Position numbers and translations under genes: made by a program. The notes below the pieces were generated by a model. The model saw nothing but the letters and a program-made list of their open reading frames with translations. It did no database searches and was not told where the DNA came from. A stretch of 63,133 nucleotides of DNA from Hondaea fermentalgiana (Eukaryota; Sar; Bigyra; Thraustochytrida; Thraustochytriidae), in assembly GCA_014084085.1 (NCBI GenBank), contig NPFB01000030.1:187371-250503 (forward strand). Reading direction: 5' to 3'. Shown one piece after another: positions 11,401 to 20,372 of this stretch. The first letter of the stretch is position 1. Each line of letters starts with the position of its first letter.

Positions 11401-12108
11401 GGCGTCGTCGAGCTGCATGCATTCAGACCCGACACATTTGATCAAGTACGCGCATCTTCAGAGCGCCGTCTTGTTCTTCAGGCAGCTCTGTTGGACGGCG
11501 AGCTCTTTGGACGGGCGCCATACTGGACTGAGGCGCAGTATCCCGACGGATATACTCCTGTACCCGACAACACAAACCAAACTTCTGACGCAGAGCACGA
11601 GGTGGCTTTCCGTATTCGAACAATTTCGGATGTACCCTTTGAACTGATGCGCGAATCTACGTGGGAATCTGCCTTGTTAAAAGAGCAGGCACAATGGGAA
11701 GTCGAAGAGCCGGGTCGAGCGGAGCGCGCCAAATTGCTCCGAGAGAGCTTTTTGGCTGGATTCTTCCCCCTCGAGGACACAACAAATGGTGACACCATTG
11801 TCGAGGATGAGGAAAAGGCCATTGACGCGGCCGAAGGCGAAATGAGCGAGGAAACGACTCGAGAGAAAGCGAGACTCGCCGCGCGGCACAAACTCGCGCA
11901 CAAGAGAGACGAAAAAGGCCAGGTGTTCTGGCGCAGATGTCCGATCCCTGCCAACGACGAAGATGAGTTCTTGCTGGACGAGTACAAAGCGCGAGAAGAT
12001 GTCGAGGTCATCGAAGAGAACACACTTGAAAACTGCCGTGCAAAACAAGCTGACTGGTACAAGAACCTAACACAGGCCATGAGCCAAACAGACGACCAAG
12101 CACCCTAG
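8470..12108 (+). CDS. Androglobin/calpain-like protein without recognisable globin
   Basis: 1212 residues from the ATG at 8470. The N-terminal third resembles the calpain-like region of androglobin: a beta segment reading VQLYLDGDLREVIVDDLVPV (about residues 180-200) is followed by LWPLLLEKA (about 256-264), the usual order in calpain-fold proteins. No convincing Cys-His-Asn triad was found, so protease activity is doubtful. A basic, nuclear-localisation-like patch (KKEKKQKRRKKTKRRR) lies near residue 390 and a Glu run near 790. The middle and C-terminus look like calpain beta-sandwich and coiled segments, ending with Glu/Arg helices. I saw no globin domain. Androglobin is associated with sperm and cilia in animals, and a flagellar role fits the neighbours but is inferred. 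A generic calpain-7-like protein is the main alternative. Confidence 0.5.
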   Translation: MGKPGKGAAAAVNPAFETGLLDVEPWPLDSEYQVDAEADENENAAEENASASEVCENDAQDCEIQNDTRDGLLPAINLPLWQDPEAQHASFVSKLQSLGADVEWLPIDEVVAESVLHDEEFAPASWSVLRLHGGSEVFRSTLGILCNETLDIGEDRCPWKRVESREVPAPSDDDPQPRPRFAVQLYLDGDLREVIVDDLVPVRNGVIQLAHELIELPAQEVEVSPTDPQASEEDNGAESEPPAPAPARFKAILWPLLLEKATMWVQEQSTSANLGRAHPLSLLGPCFALTMPEGRVANIVQATPQEADWTHLRRPSSEDFVFESWDAWMRAKADAKSAGDEDALATLEAAGEAAKEKKRQLLASKLATSNEPADAESTQESGAVLETPKKEKKQKRRKKTKRRRSSDDDIIPVDTIAFNAAMKAHEDALTAAVASLHERRRTFEVLRATGGVLRAKLCVSRGRVTSDDSGAAAQGDAAPPDTSEADAATKQPLTESEMLMEENLLGLAAGVWKEVELEVRADQMFIVIEAGASRIRVAGYPQILSPMPKNSDGRAAHTFWVSRTDLDAVSATFETWRFVDPLQDACRIDYNAGEDGAWSAQDLGRAFIAPPTSAEAEDSAAEDMTLEFTLMLACKSGPLDEVAELEVATYSSGVVAIDQDLLAAFETPRRPDVEATTEIYRVEIAQGLACFSLPLSPNAIHVFRLHSPTGALVRIVGNLSSMAPPLVLGALDAWKEMRTRCEGPSATELVTSETLEISCTRPEDWQCIARYRVDLGGQDEVQAGNKDDKEEEEEEEKETGAATTPQLPSFCASVDFSNRVHRDYLQIWEVDTESGKHVRRDKLGMWVPPCKRSSSTFDLIFLMVSPKLDNVPSASCQISLACATGIKSAQRLTTAIASLRRGTYVPNNRGILFREYFDAIPQVLTFRVDVGQSDLPFKVQLISQDVAAQLESRTLGSDTDEIIAETYSTTAENASVPGVVELHAFRPDTFDQVRASSERRLVLQAALLDGELFGRAPYWTEAQYPDGYTPVPDNTNQTSDAEHEVAFRIRTISDVPFELMRESTWESALLKEQAQWEVEEPGRAERAKLLRESFLAGFFPLEDTTNGDTIVEDEEKAIDAAEGEMSEETTREKARLAARHKLAHKRDEKGQVFWRRCPIPANDEDEFLLDEYKAREDVEVIEENTLENCRAKQADWYKNLTQAMSQTDDQAP

Positions 12109-12190
12109 GCAAATTCGTGCCACAAAGGCAGCTGCTCTCGTTATTCTTTTTCACACACGCTTTTAAAAATTACAACATCTTTAGAATGCT

Positions 12191-15100
12191 CTAGCTGTCA
12201 GCCGCTATAGTAGCGTTCTTCGGGGAATGTACCGAGTGCTGCGCGTTCGTTTCATTTGGGATCGTGCTTGGCGTTTCATCTGGGATCGTGCTTGGGGAAT
12301 TTTTGCTTGCCTTTGTTTTGCCCTTCTTCTTGCTCTTACCCTGCCGGCTCTCTTCATTAACCCATGCTTTCCGGTAAATGCCAAGCTCGGGCTCGTGACG
12401 GAAGACCTCTTCCTTCGTGCGTTGAATGCAGGCTCCTGATGGAATTTCAACACTCGATCCAAGAGTGTTGTTATCCACCGTGCTCCATTGAACCTCGAGC
12501 CAAAACTTGCCTTCCTTCTCCGCAACGATGCGACCCGCAATGGTCCGCCAGCATGGAAGCCCTTGTCTTTCCGAGAAAAGGACCAAGTCTCCTGGAATGA
12601 GGTCTTGGTTGACGCAGGGTATGGAAAAGTCTGTCTTCGCGCTTGAAGGCCGAGTGAGCTGCAATTGCGATTGCGCAGCTGTCAGCGTCGACGCGACGAT
12701 CACGTCACTTGGCTCAGAGGATATCTGATTCTCGGCATCTGTCGCAATGACGCGCACCTCCACCATGCTCGACGGCTTGAGTCCATAAACTCGTGTCAGG
12801 GTACTGCGACCACGATATGCAGGAATCCATGGTTCCTTCGGCTTCGAACTCGTCCAGGTATCCGTGCTTGCTTCACCAGGAAGCGTCCTGTACTGCACGA
12901 CGTACTGGTGTGCGCCGCCTTTGGGCGCGTACCAGCGCAGTAGTAAGCTGTCTGCAAAAGCCTCGACGAGAACGGGACGCGATGGCACATTCGGAGCCGT
13001 CTGGAAAGACGCGTTTGTGGACCAAGGACTTTGAAAGGAAATTGGCTGATCGAGCATCAGCTGGCAACGAACGCGAAGTCGAACGGTGTACGTCGCATTT
13101 GGTCGAAGTTTAGGGAGTGTCCAAGCGTGCCCTTTCGTTTCAAAGGACTCGCTTCGGCCCTTGGCGGAGCGAATCTGCACGACAAAGCTTGTGCGCGTAG
13201 CGACCGACTTCAAGCCAAGAGTTTCGCCGCCAGCAATCGAAGCGGCTGTAGCCTCCCACCGACGAAAGGTATCGGCGACATTCCCGACAGCCCCGTTGCG
13301 CTCGACGGCAACAGCATCCGGCTTGCAGTTGTAAGGTTTCCACGTCACGGCCGGAACGGATACGATGGGAGGACGCGGAGGTGAAAGAGGAAGTACAATG
13401 CACGGGTGAGACATTTTACTTGCGTCCTCGTGTCTGTTGAGAGCACGAACAACAAACTCATATGAACTTCCTGGTTCGAGCCCCACAACTTGACAACTCG
13501 TCTGCTTGCCGCGATAGATCACCACGCCCACATTATGTGCCTGAAGTCCTGCCAATCTCATATCGCGAACCAACAATTCGTAGTAAGAGCCTGTAATTGT
13601 AGCTGGTAGGAAATCGCCCTCATCTTTGTCTGTTGGACCGCTGCGTTTGTCGAGGTTGCTCGAGATAGCGGCCACGGGAAGACCCGCTGCCGAGGGAAGG
13701 TCAAGTCCCGATGACCACGTCATCACGCACCTTGCAAGGCGCCCTTCGTAGGTGCAATTTGAGGCCCTAGGCTTGTGAGGCGTGAGGGGAGCTGTCCAAA
13801 AGCTCTTTCTGGATGGGCGTGATGCTCCATGCTCATTGAATGCCGTGACCCGGAAGAAGTACTCGGTATTCGGCTCGAGATCACCGACAACAAATCGACC
13901 TTCTGGCAGGGAAGGCGGTTGCGTCAGACTCGGAGGATCTTGCCATAAGACGGTAAAGGAACCCTTGTGGACACGTTCTACGCAGTAAAAGCTGACGTTG
14001 GGGTTGCCTCTGCCCGAAATCTTGTACCCAAGCGTAATGCTCGTTGCCGAAGAAAGCTCTGGGACTCGAAAGAGAGCCGGAGTTCCCGGCGGAACCGCAT
14101 GTTTTTGCTCGTGAACATGTTGGGCCTTTGCAAGGCGATTTTGGCGCGAGACAACCGATAGAAACACGAGCGCTCGCTGCAGCTCCGCTCGCTGCTCGCG
14201 CCAGTGCATAGCAATGTCTGAGGGTGCTCCCGCAACCACGAGAGCCTGCTGAACTCGTTCCTCAAGCGAAAGCTCGTACTCGCGTCCGTGCGAAAGAATG
14301 CCGGCTTTGGGACGAGTCCACGAGGCCTGGGAGGCCTGTGGGGAAGCATTGCCAAGCCCGGCTTGTCTCGATGCGATCTGCAGCACAAAGTTCATATTCA
14401 CCGTGTCTGGTATGACCTCCCCGTCCGCGTCTCTTCCACAGAAGCAGCTCGTAAGTCGCTTTTCCTCATGAAGACGCAGCTGGATACCTGCGGAGGCCAG
14501 TATTTCGCGAAACCGATCTGTTGGGCACGCACAGAGCGTTTTCTGATAAAATGCAGAAGAAGCAGATCGATCTCCAGCTGGCCCAACGACGCGCTGAAAG
14601 GCAGTCACGAGATCGACGTCGGGGTTTGACAAGAGCTTGACAAGCACGCTCCGTAGGTGAACCCATTCCCAGTCTTTCGACGACGTTGTCGCAAATGTTT
14701 TGGGCGGGAATTGACTCCAAGCAGCGGCACATTTTGCTCGACCCGCAAAACCGGAAGACCATTGGATAAAGTTGGAAAGCAGGCCCTTGGCGTCAACGGC
14801 CTTTAAAGCTTTGCCCACGTCTCGCCAGAGCGACTCACGGTCCCCGATAGTCCCGACAGCGATCGCAGGTTGGTCGATTGCTTCGAGAAATCTTTCTGCT
14901 TGCGCGCGCGCACGCTTGCGCTCGAGCCAGAGGGTAAATTGGTGATCAGCACCCTGACGTCGCGCAGATGTAGTGGCCATTTGCGTTTTTCGTTTGTAAT
15001 CCTGCAGGCCCTCGAGCACTCGGTCATCAACATAGCCGTCTGGGTCCACAAAGTTCTCTGCAAATACATAGCCTGCCTGCAACAGTAGTTTTCTGCACTT

Positions 15101-18100
15101 TTCGAGATCCATAAAGCTTGTTGCATGCACGTATCGGTGATGTGAGCGCTCGAGAAGCCCCTTGAGAACCGGATCAAGGCTCTGTTGCGTCTTCATCAAA
15201 GAAGAGCTCCCTTGCGTTGCATTTTGTGGTAAGCGCAGACGCAGCTGGTGCTTGCGTCTCACAAAGTGCGCGTGCGTCGCTTCGCGCTCTTTTGCGGTCT
15301 CCTTTTCAGTTTGAACCCTTTTGCGCTCGGCGGTGGCCTCGATTTCTTTCGTCCATGCTTGTAAATCATCAGGCCCAATACGTTGGAGGAATCGCCTCAC
15401 GCTGAATTTATTCTTGCCTGAAGCAGTACGAGAACTTTGCCCCTCGTTCGAATGCACCTTTTCAGGAAGGTCGTCTTCGCTGTCCTCCGCTTGCGTCGCC
15501 TGTATTTCCTGGAGCTTGAGGTGCTCAAATCTTGCAACAACGAGCTCCTTGCGCACTTCGCGTTCGCAAGCAGTCCATCTCTCGCGACAAAGCCTTATGA
15601 ACTTTTGGTTGGCCTCATCTCCAGACTTGGCCTCGGCGGTGAACACGAGACCATCTTCAAAAGCGCGTCCACGCTTGGACCAAGCAAGGAACGACTGCTC
15701 GAGCGATTCCCCCACCGGACCTCCACATCGCACGCTAATAAGGAGATCTGTAGCCGCTAAGGCGCGCCCTGCACGAAGCCAGTGATCGTCTTCAGACGCC
15801 AAGTCTCCAGACACGGATTCCATGATCCTGGTCGCATTTTGCAAAAGGTCCTTGAGAATTTTCCATTGCGCAAAGGAGAGCTGACTGTCGGTCTTGGTCT
15901 TAGCTTTCCGATCATGTTTCGCAAACCGTCCTTTCATCTCGTTGACTTTGCGCTGCTTGCCAGAACCAGACTCAGCGCTTGGGCGGCCCCAAATGTACTT
16001 CCATACGCCATTCGAGCGCTTCGATAATCGAATCAAGTCTTCGAGCTGCAGCTGCCGAGAATTTTTGCTGTTCGCATCACCCTCTTGGTCCCCGGTGTAG
16101 CTCCCGGGAGGTGCTGTCGAGAAATATCGGAGCATCGCCCGGTAATCTACGCAGATCTGTCGACGTGCATCGCATGTCTCAAACCTCTGACAAATGCGTG
16201 AGCTTTCTACGTCGTCAATATGCAAATGCTCAAAAAAGTCTGTGGTGCAGCGTTGAAAGATTTGCACGGGGAGATACCCCAAAAACTGACGGTCCTCCTT
16301 TTCGAATCGCTCCAGGAGACTTCGAAACTCTTCGCTGCCACCATCATCCAAGATTTGGCGCAACTTTCGCTCCTTAGAAACAGGTATATCTAAATGCAGG
16401 ACCCTTGTCAATGCCCCGAGGTCCACCATATTCGTTTGAGGTTGCGTAAATTTGCGAAGAATGCGCAGAACTGATCGTGCGTTCGCCTCAGTTTGCATGA
16501 TGCGCTCCTCGTCGCGTTCCTGATTACCACCAATCTCTTTGGCTGCCTCGTCCAGCTGTTGAAGATTTTGAACCCCGTCGAGCGCAGTCATGAGAACACG
16601 AGAGACCGCGGCGCGCGAAACAGAGTCGTTGAGCTCGAGCTGGGCCAGTTTCTGCATCAGAGGTTTCCCCTGAAACGAAGCACAGCGGAGTTGCTCCAGA
16701 GCGTTTTCGTCGTGAGACGTAAACATTACAATGAATTCCTCGGGCGCGATTTCGCTCACCAGCTCTCGGTAGACCACCAAAGCACGATCTCCCAAATCCT
16801 CCGCTGCTTGAGCTTGAGGGCCGCAACTTGCCGATTCTTTCGATGAATTCTTTTCAAGGATTCCAAGTCTTCGCGAGAGCCGACGGATCTCTGTCGAGGT
16901 TGCTTTCAACTGCAAAGACTCTGCGAGTACGGCACGGAATTCCTCAATCTCGACGCGGTCGGAAAATGTCGAATCCCGAGCCTCGAGCGCCTCAAGGAGG
17001 CCGCAAGGGCCGTGAAGGTCCTCATGTGAACGTACAACGTCCCGAAGAACACCGACAATTTCCTCGCGCGAATAATGGGTTTCTTCCTTGACGGCAAAAA
17101 GACGTGTCCAAGCCTCCGAATGCACGGCCAGCGAATCCGTCTGTGCACTGACTTGATCCCGCCGGTGAGAGTACATGGGGTCCACCAGCAAACAGAAGGC
17201 GTCAAAGGTTAATTCGCGCACACGGGCCGGCTGGTTTGCATCCTGGACGAGCTCCTCAGGAGAACGAGGGCCAGTGAGCTGAGGTTTCCCACCGGGCTTG
17301 AGCGCTCGTCGATAAAATAGAAATGGAAAATCGGCAACACGGGCTGCTTCCGTTCGACTCAGCGGCAGGCCAAGCAACTCGGAAGCCTCAATCAGATCAT
17401 GCAGCTGAATGGCGCCATCCTGTGCGACGTCAAGGTCATCGAAGCAGGAGCGTAGAGTGTGCAGAAATTGCACCGGGTTTGGCCGCTCACCTGCAGAGTC
17501 GGCAATATACTGACGAAGCAGCTTGACAAATTCGAAGCGATCTCGTAGATGCTCCGAACGACGCCGGGTATTGAGCTCGGGATCGAGGACAGGGTCGTGG
17601 GGAGCGGCCGCACTGGAAGGACTCGCGGGGCTTCGATTCGCTTCATCCATGCCATCGTCCCAAAATGCGACACCTGGGTCGAAGTCCTCTTCTGCGAGCC
17701 TCTCGTAGACCAAGTCAGCGACCTTCTTATAGTATACACCAACCTCGGATGTTTGCTGTCCAGCCGAAGGACCACTAGCTTCAAAGGCGGAGAGGGCTCT
17801 CGGAAGCGCAACAATGGCGACATGGATGCCGAGCTGAAGCAATGCACTGTGAAAGTCCCGGTGTGTGAGCTTCTCCGAGCCCGTTGTGTCAAAAGCCGCA
17901 AAACAGTCTGTGAGTGTCACGTTACTCAGACGCAAAATGCGCGCTTTGTCTTTGAGAGCCGCAATTAGCTTTTCAAGCTCACGTTCGTGTGGAGGCACAC
18001 GTTTAGTTGCTTTCATTGCCGGTGAGTGCCGAAAATCTTCGAGCAGGACAAATAGCTTTCGGTAGTCGACGTCATCTTGATTACTGCCTTGCAGATGATT

Positions 18101-19498
18101 GGCAAGACGCCGCACTAGACTTCGCTCATGAACTGTGCCACCTGCGCCGTGATCGTTCGTTGAATTGCTTTCGCATTCGCCATCGGCATTCATGGCGCCG
18201 CGAATAAAGCCGAGCCATTCCATGCACTGCATAAAGTCTGAGAAGCGAATTCGGCCCGTGAGATACTTGTCAAATTGCTCAAAAACATCTCGCACATCGA
18301 TATGCACAAATGGCCCCGTCCCTGTCAGTCCATGCAGTTTAAGCAGGAATGACTTCAACTCTGATTGCGTGAGATACTCCAGAGCATGCAAACCAGCTCT
18401 CCTTCGACTGGAGTCGAGTACAGGAGATTCTGACTGCGTCTCGTCCTGTGGGCTTGATCCTTGCTGCTGGTGCTGGTGTTGTCGTTGTTGTTGTCTTGGG
18501 GTGACCTCGGCTTGACGTGTGGGGGCAAGAATTTCCATGAGCAAATCCCTGTATCGAATGCACTCTTGCATATCGTCTTGAAGGGCAAAACGCGCCTGGA
18601 GTCTTCGCAAATCAATGGGGGCAAGGGAGTAACCGACCTTTGCAAAACCTTGTGCTAGCTGATCTGGCGTAATCCAACCCCGAAGACGCTCGTCGTTGGA
18701 CTCCATTTGAAACCAAAGCTCCTTGTATCCGTCAGGATTGAGTGATATATAATCTCGTGCAAATTCGCGCAGTCGCACAAGGACGTCGATTGAAGTTGCG
18801 GAAAATTGTTTGATGTGCTCCGTGTGTTTTTGGCTTGGAGCGGTCTTTGCCTTTGTTGCGTCACCATTTTCAAGCATGTCTTGCAGGAAGAGAGCATAGG
18901 CCACCTTTGCAGCGTCTTGACCATCGACATAGGAAGAAGCAAGGAAGGAGATTTCTTCGGGCTGCGCATTGAGCCCGAGACTTTGCAGTGCGAGGCCAAA
19001 GTCCTCTCTGGAGATACTCCCGCAGGCTTCTGGGTCAAATCTGCGAAAATAGAGTCTTACTTCAACGTGCTGATCTGCGGCGTGCTCCAAAAGCTCGCGG
19101 ACCCGTTGTGCAAAGCGCTCTCCAGCTTGTGTTTGGTAAAAAGCACGAAGACCTGCTACAAAGTCATGGTGTCGAAGGTACCCGTGGCCTGATCCGAAGA
19201 GCTCTTGTACAGTGTTGATTTCGTCGTCGGTGAGCTCAAAGCGGGCACCGCATACTTTCCCGAGTCGCTCGAATAGACTCTGGCTCCGCACGACAGTGTC
19301 AAGCTCGTCGTCGTCAATATTGTCATCACGCATCTTCGTGGACCGGGCGCCTGCACCCGTGCCTCCATGTCTGCGCAGAGCGTCATCATCAAATTGCAAA
19401 AGCTGGGCCTCGAGCACCTCGAGTGTCTGGCGATGGCTCCCGAGCCCATTGGCGTCCGCCGCAGCTTGAAGAATACGCTCAAAGAGATTCACGAGCAT
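12191..19498 (-). CDS. Giant EF-hand and fibronectin type III protein
   Basis: 2435 residues from the ATG at 19498. The first 800 residues hold repeated helix-loop-helix EF-hand-like units with loops such as DPEACGSISRED, DKYLTGRIRFSD, DTTGSEKLTHRD and DVAQDGAIQLHD. All four end in Asp where canonical loops end in Glu, so calcium affinity may be low. The middle (about 1000-1700) is helical and charged. About residues 1790-2280 form several fibronectin type III domains (for example GDLEPNTEYFFRVTAFNEHG and GLKPSSMVEVRVIATDAENQ). A short domain beginning PGDLVLF follows, then a Lys-rich tail. No signal peptide or membrane segment is visible, so it is probably intracellular. Multi-EF-hand plus FN3 proteins of this sort often occur in ciliary proteomes; that assignment is inference. 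Confidence 0.75.
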   Translation of the reverse strand: MLVNLFERILQAAADANGLGSHRQTLEVLEAQLLQFDDDALRRHGGTGAGARSTKMRDDNIDDDELDTVVRSQSLFERLGKVCGARFELTDDEINTVQELFGSGHGYLRHHDFVAGLRAFYQTQAGERFAQRVRELLEHAADQHVEVRLYFRRFDPEACGSISREDFGLALQSLGLNAQPEEISFLASSYVDGQDAAKVAYALFLQDMLENGDATKAKTAPSQKHTEHIKQFSATSIDVLVRLREFARDYISLNPDGYKELWFQMESNDERLRGWITPDQLAQGFAKVGYSLAPIDLRRLQARFALQDDMQECIRYRDLLMEILAPTRQAEVTPRQQQRQHQHQQQGSSPQDETQSESPVLDSSRRRAGLHALEYLTQSELKSFLLKLHGLTGTGPFVHIDVRDVFEQFDKYLTGRIRFSDFMQCMEWLGFIRGAMNADGECESNSTNDHGAGGTVHERSLVRRLANHLQGSNQDDVDYRKLFVLLEDFRHSPAMKATKRVPPHERELEKLIAALKDKARILRLSNVTLTDCFAAFDTTGSEKLTHRDFHSALLQLGIHVAIVALPRALSAFEASGPSAGQQTSEVGVYYKKVADLVYERLAEEDFDPGVAFWDDGMDEANRSPASPSSAAAPHDPVLDPELNTRRRSEHLRDRFEFVKLLRQYIADSAGERPNPVQFLHTLRSCFDDLDVAQDGAIQLHDLIEASELLGLPLSRTEAARVADFPFLFYRRALKPGGKPQLTGPRSPEELVQDANQPARVRELTFDAFCLLVDPMYSHRRDQVSAQTDSLAVHSEAWTRLFAVKEETHYSREEIVGVLRDVVRSHEDLHGPCGLLEALEARDSTFSDRVEIEEFRAVLAESLQLKATSTEIRRLSRRLGILEKNSSKESASCGPQAQAAEDLGDRALVVYRELVSEIAPEEFIVMFTSHDENALEQLRCASFQGKPLMQKLAQLELNDSVSRAAVSRVLMTALDGVQNLQQLDEAAKEIGGNQERDEERIMQTEANARSVLRILRKFTQPQTNMVDLGALTRVLHLDIPVSKERKLRQILDDGGSEEFRSLLERFEKEDRQFLGYLPVQIFQRCTTDFFEHLHIDDVESSRICQRFETCDARRQICVDYRAMLRYFSTAPPGSYTGDQEGDANSKNSRQLQLEDLIRLSKRSNGVWKYIWGRPSAESGSGKQRKVNEMKGRFAKHDRKAKTKTDSQLSFAQWKILKDLLQNATRIMESVSGDLASEDDHWLRAGRALAATDLLISVRCGGPVGESLEQSFLAWSKRGRAFEDGLVFTAEAKSGDEANQKFIRLCRERWTACEREVRKELVVARFEHLKLQEIQATQAEDSEDDLPEKVHSNEGQSSRTASGKNKFSVRRFLQRIGPDDLQAWTKEIEATAERKRVQTEKETAKEREATHAHFVRRKHQLRLRLPQNATQGSSSLMKTQQSLDPVLKGLLERSHHRYVHATSFMDLEKCRKLLLQAGYVFAENFVDPDGYVDDRVLEGLQDYKRKTQMATTSARRQGADHQFTLWLERKRARAQAERFLEAIDQPAIAVGTIGDRESLWRDVGKALKAVDAKGLLSNFIQWSSGFAGRAKCAAAWSQFPPKTFATTSSKDWEWVHLRSVLVKLLSNPDVDLVTAFQRVVGPAGDRSASSAFYQKTLCACPTDRFREILASAGIQLRLHEEKRLTSCFCGRDADGEVIPDTVNMNFVLQIASRQAGLGNASPQASQASWTRPKAGILSHGREYELSLEERVQQALVVAGAPSDIAMHWREQRAELQRALVFLSVVSRQNRLAKAQHVHEQKHAVPPGTPALFRVPELSSATSITLGYKISGRGNPNVSFYCVERVHKGSFTVLWQDPPSLTQPPSLPEGRFVVGDLEPNTEYFFRVTAFNEHGASRPSRKSFWTAPLTPHKPRASNCTYEGRLARCVMTWSSGLDLPSAAGLPVAAISSNLDKRSGPTDKDEGDFLPATITGSYYELLVRDMRLAGLQAHNVGVVIYRGKQTSCQVVGLEPGSSYEFVVRALNRHEDASKMSHPCIVLPLSPPRPPIVSVPAVTWKPYNCKPDAVAVERNGAVGNVADTFRRWEATAASIAGGETLGLKSVATRTSFVVQIRSAKGRSESFETKGHAWTLPKLRPNATYTVRLRVRCQLMLDQPISFQSPWSTNASFQTAPNVPSRPVLVEAFADSLLLRWYAPKGGAHQYVVQYRTLPGEASTDTWTSSKPKEPWIPAYRGRSTLTRVYGLKPSSMVEVRVIATDAENQISSEPSDVIVASTLTAAQSQLQLTRPSSAKTDFSIPCVNQDLIPGDLVLFSERQGLPCWRTIAGRIVAEKEGKFWLEVQWSTVDNNTLGSSVEIPSGACIQRTKEEVFRHEPELGIYRKAWVNEESRQGKSKKKGKTKASKNSPSTIPDETPSTIPNETNAQHSVHSPKNATIAADS

Positions 19499-20372
19499 CC
19501 TTTTGCGCGCACGCGCGTTCTGCAGCCCAGCGCAGTCGGCTTGCTGAGCGTCCGCGAGTCACGGCGCCGCAAAAGGCCGGCTTTCTTGAGCGCGCGGGCT
19601 CTATGATTGCTTTTTATTTCAAAGTTGGCAAACCAAGTCTCGGCATCGAGCTCTCTGGCCAACTTCGTCCCGAAAACTAGGCATCTTGCTCTAATCTACA
19701 CTTCAAGTTGCGCGGCCCCTTAGAGGAAAAAGAACCGTTGAGGAGTGGCCCACAGCAGGCGCGGCGAATCTCGAACATGTAGGATCTACTTGATAATAAA
19801 ACGGACTTATATGTTTTGACAGTGTGTACGCAGCAGAAGCGGGGTAGAATTGCCCTTCTATCGCGACACGAAGATCTGCGCCAAAGACCTATCTGACCAC
19901 TCGCCGCGGGGGAAAGCTACGTCGGGTGCGCAGGCCGCCGCGCAGCGTTTGCACCTCCTTCTGCAGTTCGTGTGTTCGTACGGCAGTTGCGCTGGTACGA
20001 GAACATCCATTGTGTGTGACTGGTTGGCGAGCGCGAGCACGAAAAGTAGTCTTCGTTGAGGTCGTGGTCAAGCTACGCTCCGTCCCGAAAACCCAGCGTT
20101 AGCACTTGCGTGGTATAGAGTGGCGCAGCGAGCCTGGCGTAGCGAGCATCCGACGAAGTGCACTGCGTACATTCGACTTCCTTCCTTCTCGCGCCCTTTC
20201 GTGACGTCACAGCGTCCGAGACCGGAGAGGAAAAAAAAAAGATCACATTCCCGCCAACGAAAAGAGAAAGTGAGCGGGTATCGCGTCGCACTTCCTTTTG
20301 TTCTCTCGTTGTACTCGTCTTGGCGTCATCGTTGGCTCAACTTTTCGCTGAAGGAGAAGAGGGAAAGAAGGG
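19499..20372. other. Divergent intergenic region upstream of NPRL2
   Basis: 874 bp between the EF-hand/FN3 gene and NPRL2. It contains an AT-rich patch (19787-19820) and a perfect GTGACGTCAC palindrome at 20201-20210. Short open frames here look random. It likely holds both promoters. Confidence 0.5.
20201..20210. promoter_or_regulatory. CRE-like bZIP palindrome
   Basis: GTGACGTCAC contains the perfect CREB/ATF-type core TGACGTCA, about 163 bp upstream of the NPRL2 start codon. The position suits a bZIP site, but a single 8-mer is weak evidence. Confidence 0.25.
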
